A stretch of DNA of 64,000 nucleotides from Flavobacteriales bacterium (GTDB lineage Bacteria > Bacteroidota > Bacteroidia > Flavobacteriales_D > Sanyastnellaceae): contig JAIXWP010000135.1 in the NCBI GenBank assembly GCA_027491215.1, positions 24,698-88,697 on the forward strand, in the 5' to 3' direction. The translations under genes and the position numbers were made by a program. The notes under the pieces are model-generated. The model was given only the letters and a program-made list of their open reading frames with translations. It was not told where the DNA came from and made no database searches. Shown here in pieces: positions 16,014 to 24,175 of the stretch. Numbering within the stretch: the first letter of the stretch is position 1; each line of letters opens with the position of its first letter.

Positions 16014-17072
16014 TCAGTTTCTCATTTTCTGCAATTTCTCTAGATTTTTGATCGTGATGGTAGATCCGTGAATTTCAACGATTTGTTCTTCGCGAAAATC
16101 ACTGAGTGTTCTAATAAGGGATTCCGTGGCGGTTCCGACCATGTTTGCTAAATCTTCTCTTGAGATAGCCATGCTAAACGGTTGATCTCCTCCATCATGA
16201 TAGCGCTTGCGGAGTACTAGCAAGGCGTCAGCCGCGCGCTTGCGCACGCTGCTATAGGCTAGCGATAAAAGTCTATCCTCTTCTTCTGCTATTTTACCTG
16301 TCAACAACTTCACAAACTGCTTACTAGCAGCTGGACTTTGAAAGATTAATTTGAAAAAATCATCTTTGGAAAAAATAAGAACCTCACAATCTTCCAACGC
16401 TTCAGAAGATTCTTGCTGGTCAGTATCTTCAAGGAGAGAAACATATCCGAAAAAATCTCCGGGTTGGAGCATTCGTGTTATGAGATCCTTTCCCAGCTCA
16501 TGACTCTTATATGATTTCGCCTTACCCGATTTAAGAAGATAAAGACCTGCTGGAGTGTCTCCTTCTGAGAAAATCAAATCCTTTTTTCTAAAAATCTTTA
16601 CTTGTTGCTTTTCTGCAATCTTGGTAATATCATGAATTCCTTCGATTTTGCTCAATAGCTGATTCATACCCTCTTGTCCGTGTGGGAGCTCACGATGTGC
16701 CAAGTCCAATTTTCTGAATCGACTTTCAACCGCATTTAGTAATTCAATATCATCGAATGGTTTGGTGATATAATCATCTGCTCCCATTTCCATTCCTTTT
16801 CTGATATCCGTTCTTTCAGATTTCGCTGAAAGAAAAATAAATGGAATATTTTGAGTCAACGTGTTTTTACCTAGTAAATGAAGAACACCATACCCGTCAA
16901 GCAAAGGCATCATGATATCGCAAATAATAAGTTCAGGCTGCTGGTGCATTGCTGCGTCAACTCCTAGCTTACCATTCTCAGCAGTGATCACTTCGTATCC
17001 GGCTAATTGAAGGATTTCTGCGGTATTCTCACGAACGTCAACATTGTCCTCTATTATCAAAATCTTTCTCAT
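16014..17072 (-). CDS. Response regulator fused to CRP/FNR-type DNA-binding module
   Basis: 352 residues. Receiver domain about 1-120 with D52 in ICDIMMP and K104 in YITKPF; cyclic-nucleotide-binding fold about 150-265 (FRKKDLIFSEGDTPAGLYLLKSG ... PGDFFGYVSLLED) lacking the Arg of the cAMP phosphate cassette; HTH_Crp about 275-345 with recognition helix in SREDLANMVGTATESLIRTL. E317 and R321 sit where FNR has the residues that read the TGA core. No Cys cluster is present, so the signal probably comes by phosphorylation. Overlaps the kinase gene by 4 nt. It resembles FixJ plus FixK in a single chain. Confidence 0.9.
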   Translation of the reverse strand: MRKILIIEDNVDVRENTAEILQLAGYEVITAENGKLGVDAAMHQQPELIICDIMMPLLDGYGVLHLLGKNTLTQNIPFIFLSAKSERTDIRKGMEMGADDYITKPFDDIELLNAVESRFRKLDLAHRELPHGQEGMNQLLSKIEGIHDITKIAEKQQVKIFRKKDLIFSEGDTPAGLYLLKSGKAKSYKSHELGKDLITRMLQPGDFFGYVSLLEDTDQQESSEALEDCEVLIFSKDDFFKLIFQSPAASKQFVKLLTGKIAEEEDRLLSLAYSSVRKRAADALLVLRKRYHDGGDQPFSMAISREDLANMVGTATESLIRTLSDFREEQIVEIHGSTITIKNLEKLQKMRN

Positions 17073-18301
17073 AAATTTTCATTTTTTGCAGGAAACTCCA
17101 AGTGGAAAGTGGTTCCTTCATTTACTGCACTTGTAAACCAAATCGTTCCATTTAGCATTTCAAGATATTTTAAAACAATATTTAGCCCCAATCCAGTCCC
17201 TTGGATATTGGAAACGTTTTGGCCACGATAAAAGCGCTCAAAAAGATGCTCTTGATCTGACTCCGGAATTCCGATACCATAATCCTTAACATCAACCTTC
17301 ATTTCATTATCTCCCACTTCACAAGTTACTTCAATATTCTTGTTGTCAGCAGAAAACTTGATCGCATTAGCAAGTAGGTTTATCATGATATTTCGGAACA
17401 TCTGCTTATCAATGTAAAAATCCTTCAACCCACTAAATGCCAACAAAATATTTTGGCCTGGTCGGGTGATCGCTTGAATTTCAGAAATGACATCTTCGAG
17501 TACAGCCTTTACCTCTATTTGTTGGAGGTTTGCACGCACCTTTCCTTCTTCCAATTTCCCTAATGATAAAAAGTCGTTTAAAATTTCTGTAAGACCATTC
17601 ACCGCGCCTTTGATGCGAGTGATGTGCTTCTCGCTCTGATCAGCTTGCTGCAATTCTATATACTTCGCGATGATAGATGCAGAGGAAAGAATGGTTGAAA
17701 GCGGTGTTCTAAATTCATGTGAGGCCATGGATATGAATCTACTCTTCATCTCATTCAATTCCTTTTCTTTTTCGAGAGCGTTCGTTAATTCATCCTTAGA
17801 ATTCTCCAACTCTGTGAGCGCTTCTTTTAGCACAAGCGTACGTTCACTCACCTTCTTCTCTAAGGTTTCATTTAATAGTCTCAGCTCCTCGTTTATCTTT
17901 TGAATCTTTTCATGTTGTTCGTGGCGAATAGTGATATCAATGATAAATGCGATGGCATACATGCCATCACTCGTCTCATAATAAGATAAACTAATTTCTA
18001 CGGGAAATTTAGAACCATCCTTACGCTGACCATGAAGAATAAAGTTCTCTCCCATAGGTCGCTTCATAGGCTTATTCATATATGCCTCTCGATGGCCAAT
18101 GTGCTTTTCAGCAATATCACGAGGAACTAGAGCTTCTACTTTTTTACCTTGTAATTCTGAGGAATCATAACCGAACATTTGAAAACACTTCGGATTGGCG
18201 AGAATAATTTCGCCATTTGAATTCGCTATTAAGATGCCTTCATTGACGTGATTAAACACGGATTCGAAACTACTTTCAGCGCGTGATAGTGGAGTACCCA
18301 T
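17069..18301 (-). CDS. PAS-domain histidine kinase, FixL-like
   Basis: 410 residues without membrane helices, so cytoplasmic. PAS domain about 8-125; coiled coil about 127-188; HisKA with H195 in MASHEFRTPLST; N box INLLANAIKFS; DYGIGIP and GTGLGLNIV. In the PAS domain, ALVPRDIAEKHIGHREAYM followed by GQRKDGSKFP lines up without gaps with the FixL haem-PAS region as I remember it, placing H67 on the proximal haem ligand; the distal Arg of FixL appears to be Phe here. Likely an oxygen or redox sensor for the fused regulator encoded directly after it. Confidence 0.88.
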   Translation of the reverse strand: MGTPLSRAESSFESVFNHVNEGILIANSNGEIILANPKCFQMFGYDSSELQGKKVEALVPRDIAEKHIGHREAYMNKPMKRPMGENFILHGQRKDGSKFPVEISLSYYETSDGMYAIAFIIDITIRHEQHEKIQKINEELRLLNETLEKKVSERTLVLKEALTELENSKDELTNALEKEKELNEMKSRFISMASHEFRTPLSTILSSASIIAKYIELQQADQSEKHITRIKGAVNGLTEILNDFLSLGKLEEGKVRANLQQIEVKAVLEDVISEIQAITRPGQNILLAFSGLKDFYIDKQMFRNIMINLLANAIKFSADNKNIEVTCEVGDNEMKVDVKDYGIGIPESDQEHLFERFYRGQNVSNIQGTGLGLNIVLKYLEMLNGTIWFTSAVNEGTTFHLEFPAKNENL

Positions 18302-18497
18302 ATAGCAAATTTAGTGGATTGAGGTGGGGATGTGCAAAATCTACCGAGCCAAGGTATGGCTTTCGTGTGAGATGTTTCCTCTCCAAAAAACACCTTCGAT
18401 AAGCCATACCCGTGCTAAACTGAACAAACGGTCCGGGAGAACCAATAAATCCAGCATGTTTAGCCAGCTCGATAGATTATGTACTCTCTATCTGAAG

Positions 18498-18564
18498 CAA
18501 AGATGTAATGAGATTCTTTTCGTAAAAATGAGGCCGGTCAAATCACGTACTGATAATTATCAGT
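18498..18564 (-). promoter_or_regulatory. FNR/CRP-type site and promoter of the kinase-regulator operon
   Basis: ACTGATAATTATCAGT (18549-18564) is a perfect 16-bp palindrome with TGAT-N4-ATCA core. On the minus strand CATCTTTG (18498-18505) is the promoter-like box; its first base is 51.5 bp from the site centre, identical to the uspA and ccoS promoters. The leader to the start codon at 18301 would be about 190 nt. This implies autoregulation. The palindrome overlaps the stop codon of the upstream gene. Confidence 0.65.
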
Positions 18565-18910
18565 TTTCTGTTTTTTCCTTCTTTTTTGAAAACCAAAATG
18601 GCAAATAATAGAATGAAAGAACAAGCAAACCCGCACCAAATAAAACTGCGGAGAACAGCTTCGTTTTTTCTTCCCAGAAAAATTCACTCATCATCCAATT
18701 TCCATTTGCCAAAATCCAAAGTGCCACTGCGATATTATGAATAAGCTCCGTTGAGTTATTTCGTGATCGCCATGTCAGCCAAAGTGCTACGATAAACGTT
18801 GGAAAAAACATGGCGGTTCCAACAGCCTTCCATTCCGATACCCAGCACAAATCCTTGATTAACCAAAGGAGGATATGTAAATTTTCTACGCGGCGTAACT
18901 TTTCATTCAT
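18560..18910 (-). CDS. Small multi-spanning membrane protein, function unknown
   Basis: 116 residues with probable helices about 12-26, 30-46, 60-76 and 86-106, rich in Trp; basic tail FSKKKEKTEN. No named family recognised. It starts inside the end of the AlbA_2 gene (ATGA overlap), so the two are translated together. Its last codon overlaps the FNR-type palindrome. Confidence 0.75.
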   Translation of the reverse strand: MNEKLRRVENLHILLWLIKDLCWVSEWKAVGTAMFFPTFIVALWLTWRSRNNSTELIHNIAVALWILANGNWMMSEFFWEEKTKLFSAVLFGAGLLVLSFYYLPFWFSKKKEKTEN

Positions 18911-19548
18911 TGGTTTTCGTCTTTCAATTTAAACATCACTTGATTTTGAACGAAGAAAATATCGAGCAAATTCCAGCGTACCAAACGTGCTAGCAGCTTC
19001 GTGAGCACCATTCGATTGATGCCTGTTTTCTTCGCTAATTGATTTTGTGAAAGTCCTACAGATTCTTGAAGGCTCACGAATATTTTCTTTTCTTTTTCTG
19101 TATGAAAATATTTGTTTGGTCTATCGACATCATCGCTTTTCCATACTTCAAGCAGCACAGCGGGTGCGATAAAATTCTCATCATCTCTTCTCACAAACGC
19201 CTTCCATGAGCCATCTTCGAGTTGTGCTAAATGTGGTCGCTGTCTAGAAGGAAGAATATTGATTTCGAGCACTGCTCTATTATCCACTTTCCAAGTTTGC
19301 ACTTCTAGTCCTACCGGAGGCTTGCAATACATCTGAGCTGCCGCTTCCATCATGTGCATTTCCTCCTCGGGTCGAATGCCTGCGATCGAACCGTTGTCCT
19401 TTACTCCTATCAACAACCTTCCTCCATCTGTATTTGCAAATGCAGAAACAGTGCGCGCAATTTTCTTTGCGTCATCAATTCTCATTTTGAAATCTTGTTG
19501 TTGATGCTCACCTTCAGCAATGTAGCGAAGGATAAAAGGCCCATTCAT
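18907..19548 (-). CDS. AlbA_2 (Schlafen-type) domain protein with C-terminal winged helix
   Basis: 213 residues. EGEHQQQDFKMRIDDAKKIARTVSAFANTDGGRLLIGVKDNGSIAG is the AlbA_2 signature (ExxxxEFK-like start, then ANTxGG and G-V-x-D-x-G). Residues about 150-205 (ESVGLSQNQLAKKTGINRMVLTKLLARL) form a helix-turn-helix. Proteins of this build are often annotated as transcriptional regulators or nucleic-acid-binding ATPase-like proteins; the exact role is not known. Coupled to the membrane protein downstream. Confidence 0.82.
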   Translation of the reverse strand: MNGPFILRYIAEGEHQQQDFKMRIDDAKKIARTVSAFANTDGGRLLIGVKDNGSIAGIRPEEEMHMMEAAAQMYCKPPVGLEVQTWKVDNRAVLEINILPSRQRPHLAQLEDGSWKAFVRRDDENFIAPAVLLEVWKSDDVDRPNKYFHTEKEKKIFVSLQESVGLSQNQLAKKTGINRMVLTKLLARLVRWNLLDIFFVQNQVMFKLKDENQ

Positions 19549-19577
19549 ATCACGAATGTAATGCGAGAGCAGGAATT

Positions 19578-19709
19578 TTACGAGCGCAATTTATACACCG
19601 CACATCCCATGCATTTGTGCTTCTTGTTAAAGAACTGAGAATAAAACTTTTTCCCTAAATAAAATAGAGAAGCACCGATTACCAATATGACGAGTATTTC
19701 TTGAATCAT
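19578..19709 (-). CDS. FeoB-associated Cys-rich small membrane protein
   Basis: 43 residues from ATG 19707-19709: a membrane helix (EILVILVIGASLFYLGKKFY) followed by KKHKCMGCAVYK. The CxGC motif after one helix is the hallmark of the short FeoB-associated cysteine-rich proteins. Its ATG overlaps the feoB stop (ATGA), so it is the last gene of the feo operon. A longer in-frame start at 19832 would lie deep within feoB and is unlikely. Confidence 0.85.
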   Translation of the reverse strand: MIQEILVILVIGASLFYLGKKFYSQFFNKKHKCMGCAVYKLRS

Positions 19710-21679
19710 GATAACAGTGTAAAGGTAATAAACGCTCCAAGATAAGCCAGCACTCCCATGTAAAGAAGTTGAATAATTGGCCATTTCCAGCTGTTGGTTT
19801 CGCGTTTCACCACGGCAAGTGTAGCCATGCATTGCATTGCAAAGACATAGAAAATCATTAACGAACCGCCTGATGCGAGATTGTAAACTTTCTCACCAGT
19901 ATCAGGATTAACTTGATTGCGTAAGCGATCAATGAGCTGTCGGTTTTCCTCATCATCCTCCACTCCTACGCTGTAAATGGTGGCCATAGATCCCACAAAT
20001 ACTTCGCGCGCAGCGAAAGACGTAAGCAATGCTATACCCATCTTCCAATCATATCCTAGCGGTCGAATAGCAGGTTCAATACCCTTGCCCAATATCCCCA
20101 TGTATGAGTTCTCAAGCTCAATTGAAGCGACCATCACATTATATTCTTTCATGGCCAAAGAATCTTGTAGCAAGGGCTTAGGTAAATCAGCAATGATTCG
20201 CTCTGCTTTATCATTCGGACTATAAGAAGCGAGTGCCCAAAGAATGATAGAGATTGCTAAGATGACTTTACCTGCATCCCAAATGAAAACGCGGACCTTT
20301 TCGAAAACTAATATTCCTACATACTTCATGCGGGGAAACTTATAGGACGGTAATTCAAGAAGCAAGAAACTTTTATCTCGCGATTTAAGAATAAACTTCA
20401 TGACTACAGCCATCAGCAAAGCCATCACAACCCCCAAACTGTATAGCCCAAAAAGTACCAATCCTTTAAGATTAAAAAATCCAAATACCTCTTGATCTGG
20501 AATGACAAGATTTATGAGCAAAGTGTACACTGGAATTCGCGCAGAGCAACTCATCAATGGACTCACCATAATTGTAATCATGCGATCTTTCCAACTGCTG
20601 ATATTGCGCGCCGACATCACTCCTGGAATAGCACATGCCACGCTGCTCATCATCGGCACCACACTTTTTCCATTGAGTCCGAAAGGCCTCATCAAACGAT
20701 CCATGATAAAAACTACACGCGACATATAGCCTGTCTCTTCAAGCAATGCGAGAAAGAAAAACAGCAATGCAATTTGGGGAATGAATACTACTACTCCCCC
20801 AATTCCAGGAATAATTCCCTCTGAAAGTAAATCCGTGAAAACACCAGCTGGAAGCGTATTTCCAACCCATGCACTAAAATCACCAAACACGCCATCGATG
20901 AAATCCATCGGCACATTGGCGAAGTTGAAAATGAACTGAAAAATAATAAGTAAGACCGCTATGAAAATGGCGTATCCCGCTATAGGGTGCACGAGTAGCT
21001 TATCTAGTTTATTGGAAAAAGTTGAAACGTTTTCAGCTGGGCGATGAATGGCCGTTTTCAAAACATAGTGAATCTTTTGAAAGCGTAGTTCCGCATCTTT
21101 CGTTTGAGCAGCTTCGTCGTTTTCAATTGCAATCAAGTCTGCATCAACAAACTTTTCCAATCGAGGAGAATGTTCAAATTTTAGAATAGCCTTTTTAAGA
21201 TCAGTCAATCCTTCACCACTTCTCCCATTAACAGCCACGATAGGTACACCAGGAAAATGCTTCGCAATACCTGATGAGCTATATCTGATTTGTCGCTTTT
21301 CCGCCACATCTGTCATTGAAAGCACCATGATGAGCGGTAGACCTAAATCATATAATTGTGAAAAGAAAAGCAAGTTTCTTTCCAGATTGGATGCATCTAC
21401 AACCACAGCTATAGCTTCTGGAAAATCAGCTGTGTCTTTTTTCGTCAAAAAATCATAGACTACTTTCTCATCGCGTGAGCGAGGAAACAAACTGTAAGTA
21501 CCCGGAAGGTCGGTTACCGTGACACTATGATTCTGATCTAATTGAAATCTACCTGACTTCTTCTCAACAGTAACGCCTGGGAAGTTTCCCACTTGTTGAT
21601 TTAGCCCTGTAAGAAGATTAAATAAGGAGGTCTTGCCGGTGTTAGGATTGCCTATCAGAGCGATGTGCTTGACTTCCAT
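19706..21679 (-). CDS. feoB: Ferrous iron transporter FeoB
   Basis: 657 residues. N-terminal G domain with GNPNTGKTSLFNLLTG (G1), DLPGTYSLFPRSRDEKV (G3) and later switch segments; membrane domain from about 225 with GE-like permease repeats, including VVPMMSSVACAIPGVMSAR and PLMSCSARIPVYTLLI, the two Gate motifs with conserved Cys. It imports Fe(II) across the inner membrane. It follows feoA after 15 nt. Confidence 0.96.
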   Translation of the reverse strand: MEVKHIALIGNPNTGKTSLFNLLTGLNQQVGNFPGVTVEKKSGRFQLDQNHSVTVTDLPGTYSLFPRSRDEKVVYDFLTKKDTADFPEAIAVVVDASNLERNLLFFSQLYDLGLPLIMVLSMTDVAEKRQIRYSSSGIAKHFPGVPIVAVNGRSGEGLTDLKKAILKFEHSPRLEKFVDADLIAIENDEAAQTKDAELRFQKIHYVLKTAIHRPAENVSTFSNKLDKLLVHPIAGYAIFIAVLLIIFQFIFNFANVPMDFIDGVFGDFSAWVGNTLPAGVFTDLLSEGIIPGIGGVVVFIPQIALLFFFLALLEETGYMSRVVFIMDRLMRPFGLNGKSVVPMMSSVACAIPGVMSARNISSWKDRMITIMVSPLMSCSARIPVYTLLINLVIPDQEVFGFFNLKGLVLFGLYSLGVVMALLMAVVMKFILKSRDKSFLLLELPSYKFPRMKYVGILVFEKVRVFIWDAGKVILAISIILWALASYSPNDKAERIIADLPKPLLQDSLAMKEYNVMVASIELENSYMGILGKGIEPAIRPLGYDWKMGIALLTSFAAREVFVGSMATIYSVGVEDDEENRQLIDRLRNQVNPDTGEKVYNLASGGSLMIFYVFAMQCMATLAVVKRETNSWKWPIIQLLYMGVLAYLGAFITFTLLS

Positions 21680-21694
21680 AGATGCAATCAGAGT

Positions 21695-21919
21695 TTAGGC
21701 TTCGATTTGTACGAGATCCGCCTCCGATTTTCGAAGTGAAAGAACATAACCATCCACGTCAACAGCGATGGGATCACCAAAAGGTGCTTTAAAAAGCACT
21801 TTCACCTCTTTACCATGATATAAACCCATCTCGGTAAGCTTCACTTGCAAATCACCTTGAGTGATGCTAGCAACGCGTACGAGTTGTCCAATGTTTATTT
21901 TTGAGAGGCTTGACTTCAT
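21695..21919 (-). CDS. feoA: Ferrous iron transport protein FeoA
   Basis: 74 residues with the SH3-like fold: QLVRVASITQGDLQVKLTEMGLYHGKEVKVLFKAPFGDPIAVDVDGYVLSLR matches the family pattern (L-x-E-M-G-L, then P-x-G-D-P). It modulates FeoB on the cytoplasmic side. First gene of the operon, with a 20-bp palindrome 45-64 nt upstream. Confidence 0.95.
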   Translation of the reverse strand: MKSSLSKINIGQLVRVASITQGDLQVKLTEMGLYHGKEVKVLFKAPFGDPIAVDVDGYVLSLRKSEADLVQIEA

Positions 21920-21963
21920 GATGCAATGTCTAATGCAAAGAAACAGCAGGAATTCTAATTATG

Positions 21964-21983
21964 AATACCACAAAAGTGGTATT
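21964..21983 (-). promoter_or_regulatory. Putative operator of the feo operon
   Basis: AATACCACAAAAGTGGTATT is an inverted repeat with two perfect 8-bp arms and a four-base spacer, centred about 54 nt before the feoA start. A TTTCTTTG box (21936-21943, minus strand) between it and feoA could be the promoter. The sequence is unlike the classical Fur box; a DtxR/MntR-family or other metal regulator is possible. Confidence 0.55.
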
Positions 21984-21996
21984 GTAAAAGCCAATT

Positions 21997-23286
21997 CTAA
22001 AAAGTTGAAAACTTGAATTCTACAACTTTTGACTGATTATCAATGGTTTTGTTCCCAAATCCATATAACTCACGCTTCGATCCATCTGAAAAATGTAAAA
22101 TCAGAATGGGAGAAAATATATAAGTATCATCAAACTCCGCAGGAATTGAAACATCAAAGTGAGCCTTGGTCAAATCCTTCTTGAGCACAGTTGGGTTAAG
22201 CTCAACTAAAAATGGCCCTGCATAAGCTACTTTGCCACCAAACTCAATATTTTCACCGCCCTTGAAACGTCCCACTATTTCCTCTCTTTTGTTAAAGATT
22301 TTCAACTCGATAGGAGTTCCAACTTTCTTAGTTTCCTGACCATCTGGAGTAAAAAATGTTAACTCTGCCTTCACCACTTTCGTGCGGTCTACTTTGACAG
22401 TAATAGATTCTTCACGTTGACCGAATTCATTTTTTGCTGTAATATGATAAGTGATAGTATCCTCAGGAGCTACGCTCAATTGCCACTTCGCGCGTTGCTT
22501 TCCAATGCCATGATCTAACTCTATTTCTGACACACCTAGAACATTCCAAGTAAAAGTGATATCCTGGCCTTCATATATCTCATCATCATTTACAAAAAAA
22601 TCTTTGATATAAGGAGCTAGCCTTAATTGATCTTGAATGGTGTATTGCCACTCTTCATTGTCAGAAAACCGAACGAACATTCGGCCACCCATTTCACCTC
22701 TTTTAAAAGACTGACGAATCGGTACTGTGGTAAGCTTTACCTTCTTGGTCTTACCATTCTTTTTCACCAACATATAATCTCCCGCAGCAGTGAGCACACC
22801 GTCCGAATCAATTTCTTTCAGTTTACGCTTCTGATCTTCTTCCAAGTTCACAGCCGTCAATACAAGGCTGTCTGGATTCTGAGTAAATCTTAGTACCACA
22901 AGTCCTTTGTTTGCTTTTAACACTTCAAGTTCTTTTTGAAAAAAAGGTCCAGATGCATTTTTTGCAAAGCGTTGCACTTGCTCTTTGTACTTCACATTTT
23001 GATCAAAGAAATAGTTGAGCTCTTTATTGAAATTAGCCCAACCGTTTTCATTGTATTCGAATTCAAAAAGCCTTAATGTAAACTGAAGGTCAATCCCTCT
23101 TGCATCGTACCATTTTACGGCATCTTCAAGCTGTAAAATTGGCTGAGCATTCCACCAATTGACAAACGAAGCAGTTCGCTCTTCCACCGATTTGGAAGCA
23201 TCCATTTCGAAGGAAGTCCAAATTTCTTTTTGAGAAAATACATGATTAACAAAAAATAAAAAAACACCGAGTATTAAAATTCTCAT
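21997..23286 (-). CDS. Secreted protein with Ig-like domain, function unknown
   Basis: 429 residues with a signal peptide (RILILGVFLFFVNHVFSQ). Residues about 20-110 are helical and Trp-rich; about 230-300 (YEGQDITFTWNVLGVSEIEL ... DTITYHITAKNEFGQREESITV) read as a PKD/Ig-like beta domain, followed by a second beta-rich part to the C-terminus. No catalytic motif seen. It overlaps the start of the gene order with the DoxX-like gene upstream (4 nt), so they form an operon. Confidence 0.75.
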   Translation of the reverse strand: MRILILGVFLFFVNHVFSQKEIWTSFEMDASKSVEERTASFVNWWNAQPILQLEDAVKWYDARGIDLQFTLRLFEFEYNENGWANFNKELNYFFDQNVKYKEQVQRFAKNASGPFFQKELEVLKANKGLVVLRFTQNPDSLVLTAVNLEEDQKRKLKEIDSDGVLTAAGDYMLVKKNGKTKKVKLTTVPIRQSFKRGEMGGRMFVRFSDNEEWQYTIQDQLRLAPYIKDFFVNDDEIYEGQDITFTWNVLGVSEIELDHGIGKQRAKWQLSVAPEDTITYHITAKNEFGQREESITVKVDRTKVVKAELTFFTPDGQETKKVGTPIELKIFNKREEIVGRFKGGENIEFGGKVAYAGPFLVELNPTVLKKDLTKAHFDVSIPAEFDDTYIFSPILILHFSDGSKRELYGFGNKTIDNQSKVVEFKFSTF

Positions 23287-24122
23287 AGTGCAAAGGAAGA
23301 TTTACGAGAAGTGCTGTACATGACCAATAACATGATTGGAATGATGTAATCCCCCATTCTTTCAATGGTCTCCAATATATCTCTATGTTGGCCGACAATG
23401 GGATGTAGCATTTCCGTAAAAAATTTATAGGATAGAATAAATATCATAAGACCGGGTAGTCGAGGAACAAAGAATACAACCACTCCGAGCAACATTTCGA
23501 ATGCACCAAAAACTTTTAGCGTAGTGGAATCCACTGCGAATCCTAAGAACTGTAAGTGCTTTGCGATGAGTGCATTTTCATTAAAAAAAGAAAGTCCACC
23601 GTGTCCAATCAATAGTGCAACTAGCGACCATCTCAATATTTTTTCAAGAATGCTAAATCCATCTTTCCAATTCAAGTCATTCAATTGAATGCGTTGAAAG
23701 GCTTTAACCCTAAACTGACTCCATCCGATCATAAATAAGAATGCGATGGGCGGCCCGTAGTTTCCAGCCCTTTCAAAAAACTCAGACATACCCATGCCTG
23801 CCGAGGGTCTTAAAAGCGCTGTAAAAACAGTCCAAAACGCAGCCCAGACGAGTATCGCTCGTGTAGGAAAAAAGAAGATAGACACACCCACGAAAATATC
23901 CATCACTCCTACCAATGGCATTAATGATTGAGATATGGGGGCAGGAAAAAAGAAAACCTCGAAAAAACTAAGCCAAGCTGTTTTCCCTAATAATCCCCAA
24001 ATACCGTGGCCTATAAAGCATCCCAGAATTGCAAATCGCAATAAAAAAAACAATCGCTCCTCCAATGAAATGGATGAAGCGAATGGATTTACAAACGTGC
24101 GATATGTTGCAGTACCAGACAT
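23283..24122 (-). CDS. DoxX-like membrane protein with internal duplication
   Basis: 279 residues, about eight hydrophobic helices. Two halves repeat the same plan: ILGCFIGHGIWGLLGKTAW ... PLVGVMDIFVGVSIFFFPTR ... LRPSAGMGMSEFFERAGNYGPPIAFLFM and LVALLIGHGGLSFFNENAL ... KVFGAFEMLLGVVVFFVPRL ... LHPIVGQHRDILETIERMGDYIIPIMLLVM. Each half resembles one four-helix DoxX-type unit. Function unknown. Preceded on this strand by a terminator at 24131-24167, so it begins its own unit. Confidence 0.75.
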   Translation of the reverse strand: MSGTATYRTFVNPFASSISLEERLFFLLRFAILGCFIGHGIWGLLGKTAWLSFFEVFFFPAPISQSLMPLVGVMDIFVGVSIFFFPTRAILVWAAFWTVFTALLRPSAGMGMSEFFERAGNYGPPIAFLFMIGWSQFRVKAFQRIQLNDLNWKDGFSILEKILRWSLVALLIGHGGLSFFNENALIAKHLQFLGFAVDSTTLKVFGAFEMLLGVVVFFVPRLPGLMIFILSYKFFTEMLHPIVGQHRDILETIERMGDYIIPIMLLVMYSTSRKSSFAL

Positions 24123-24130
24123 AAAAAGAA

Positions 24131-24167
24131 AGCTCCGCCTCGCCGCTTTTAAAGACGAGACGGAGCA
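24131..24167 (-). terminator. Terminator after the haloperoxidase-like gene
   Basis: Stem GCTCCG-x-CTCG pairs across a loop (24132-24142 with 24156-24166) with one mismatch; on the minus strand the stem is followed by CTTTCTTTTTAT. It closes the gene that ends at 24176. Confidence 0.75.
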
Positions 24168-24175
24168 TATCTAAA

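Noticed and set aside
19578-19832. 84-residue frame across the end of feoB
   Set aside because: The first 41 residues lie within feoB in another frame; the 43-residue form from 19709 fits a known small family and a start/stop overlap.
22001-22028. Hairpin AAAGTTG/CAACTTT as terminator before feoA
   Set aside because: The stem has only seven weak pairs and lies within the coding end of the upstream gene; support is too small.
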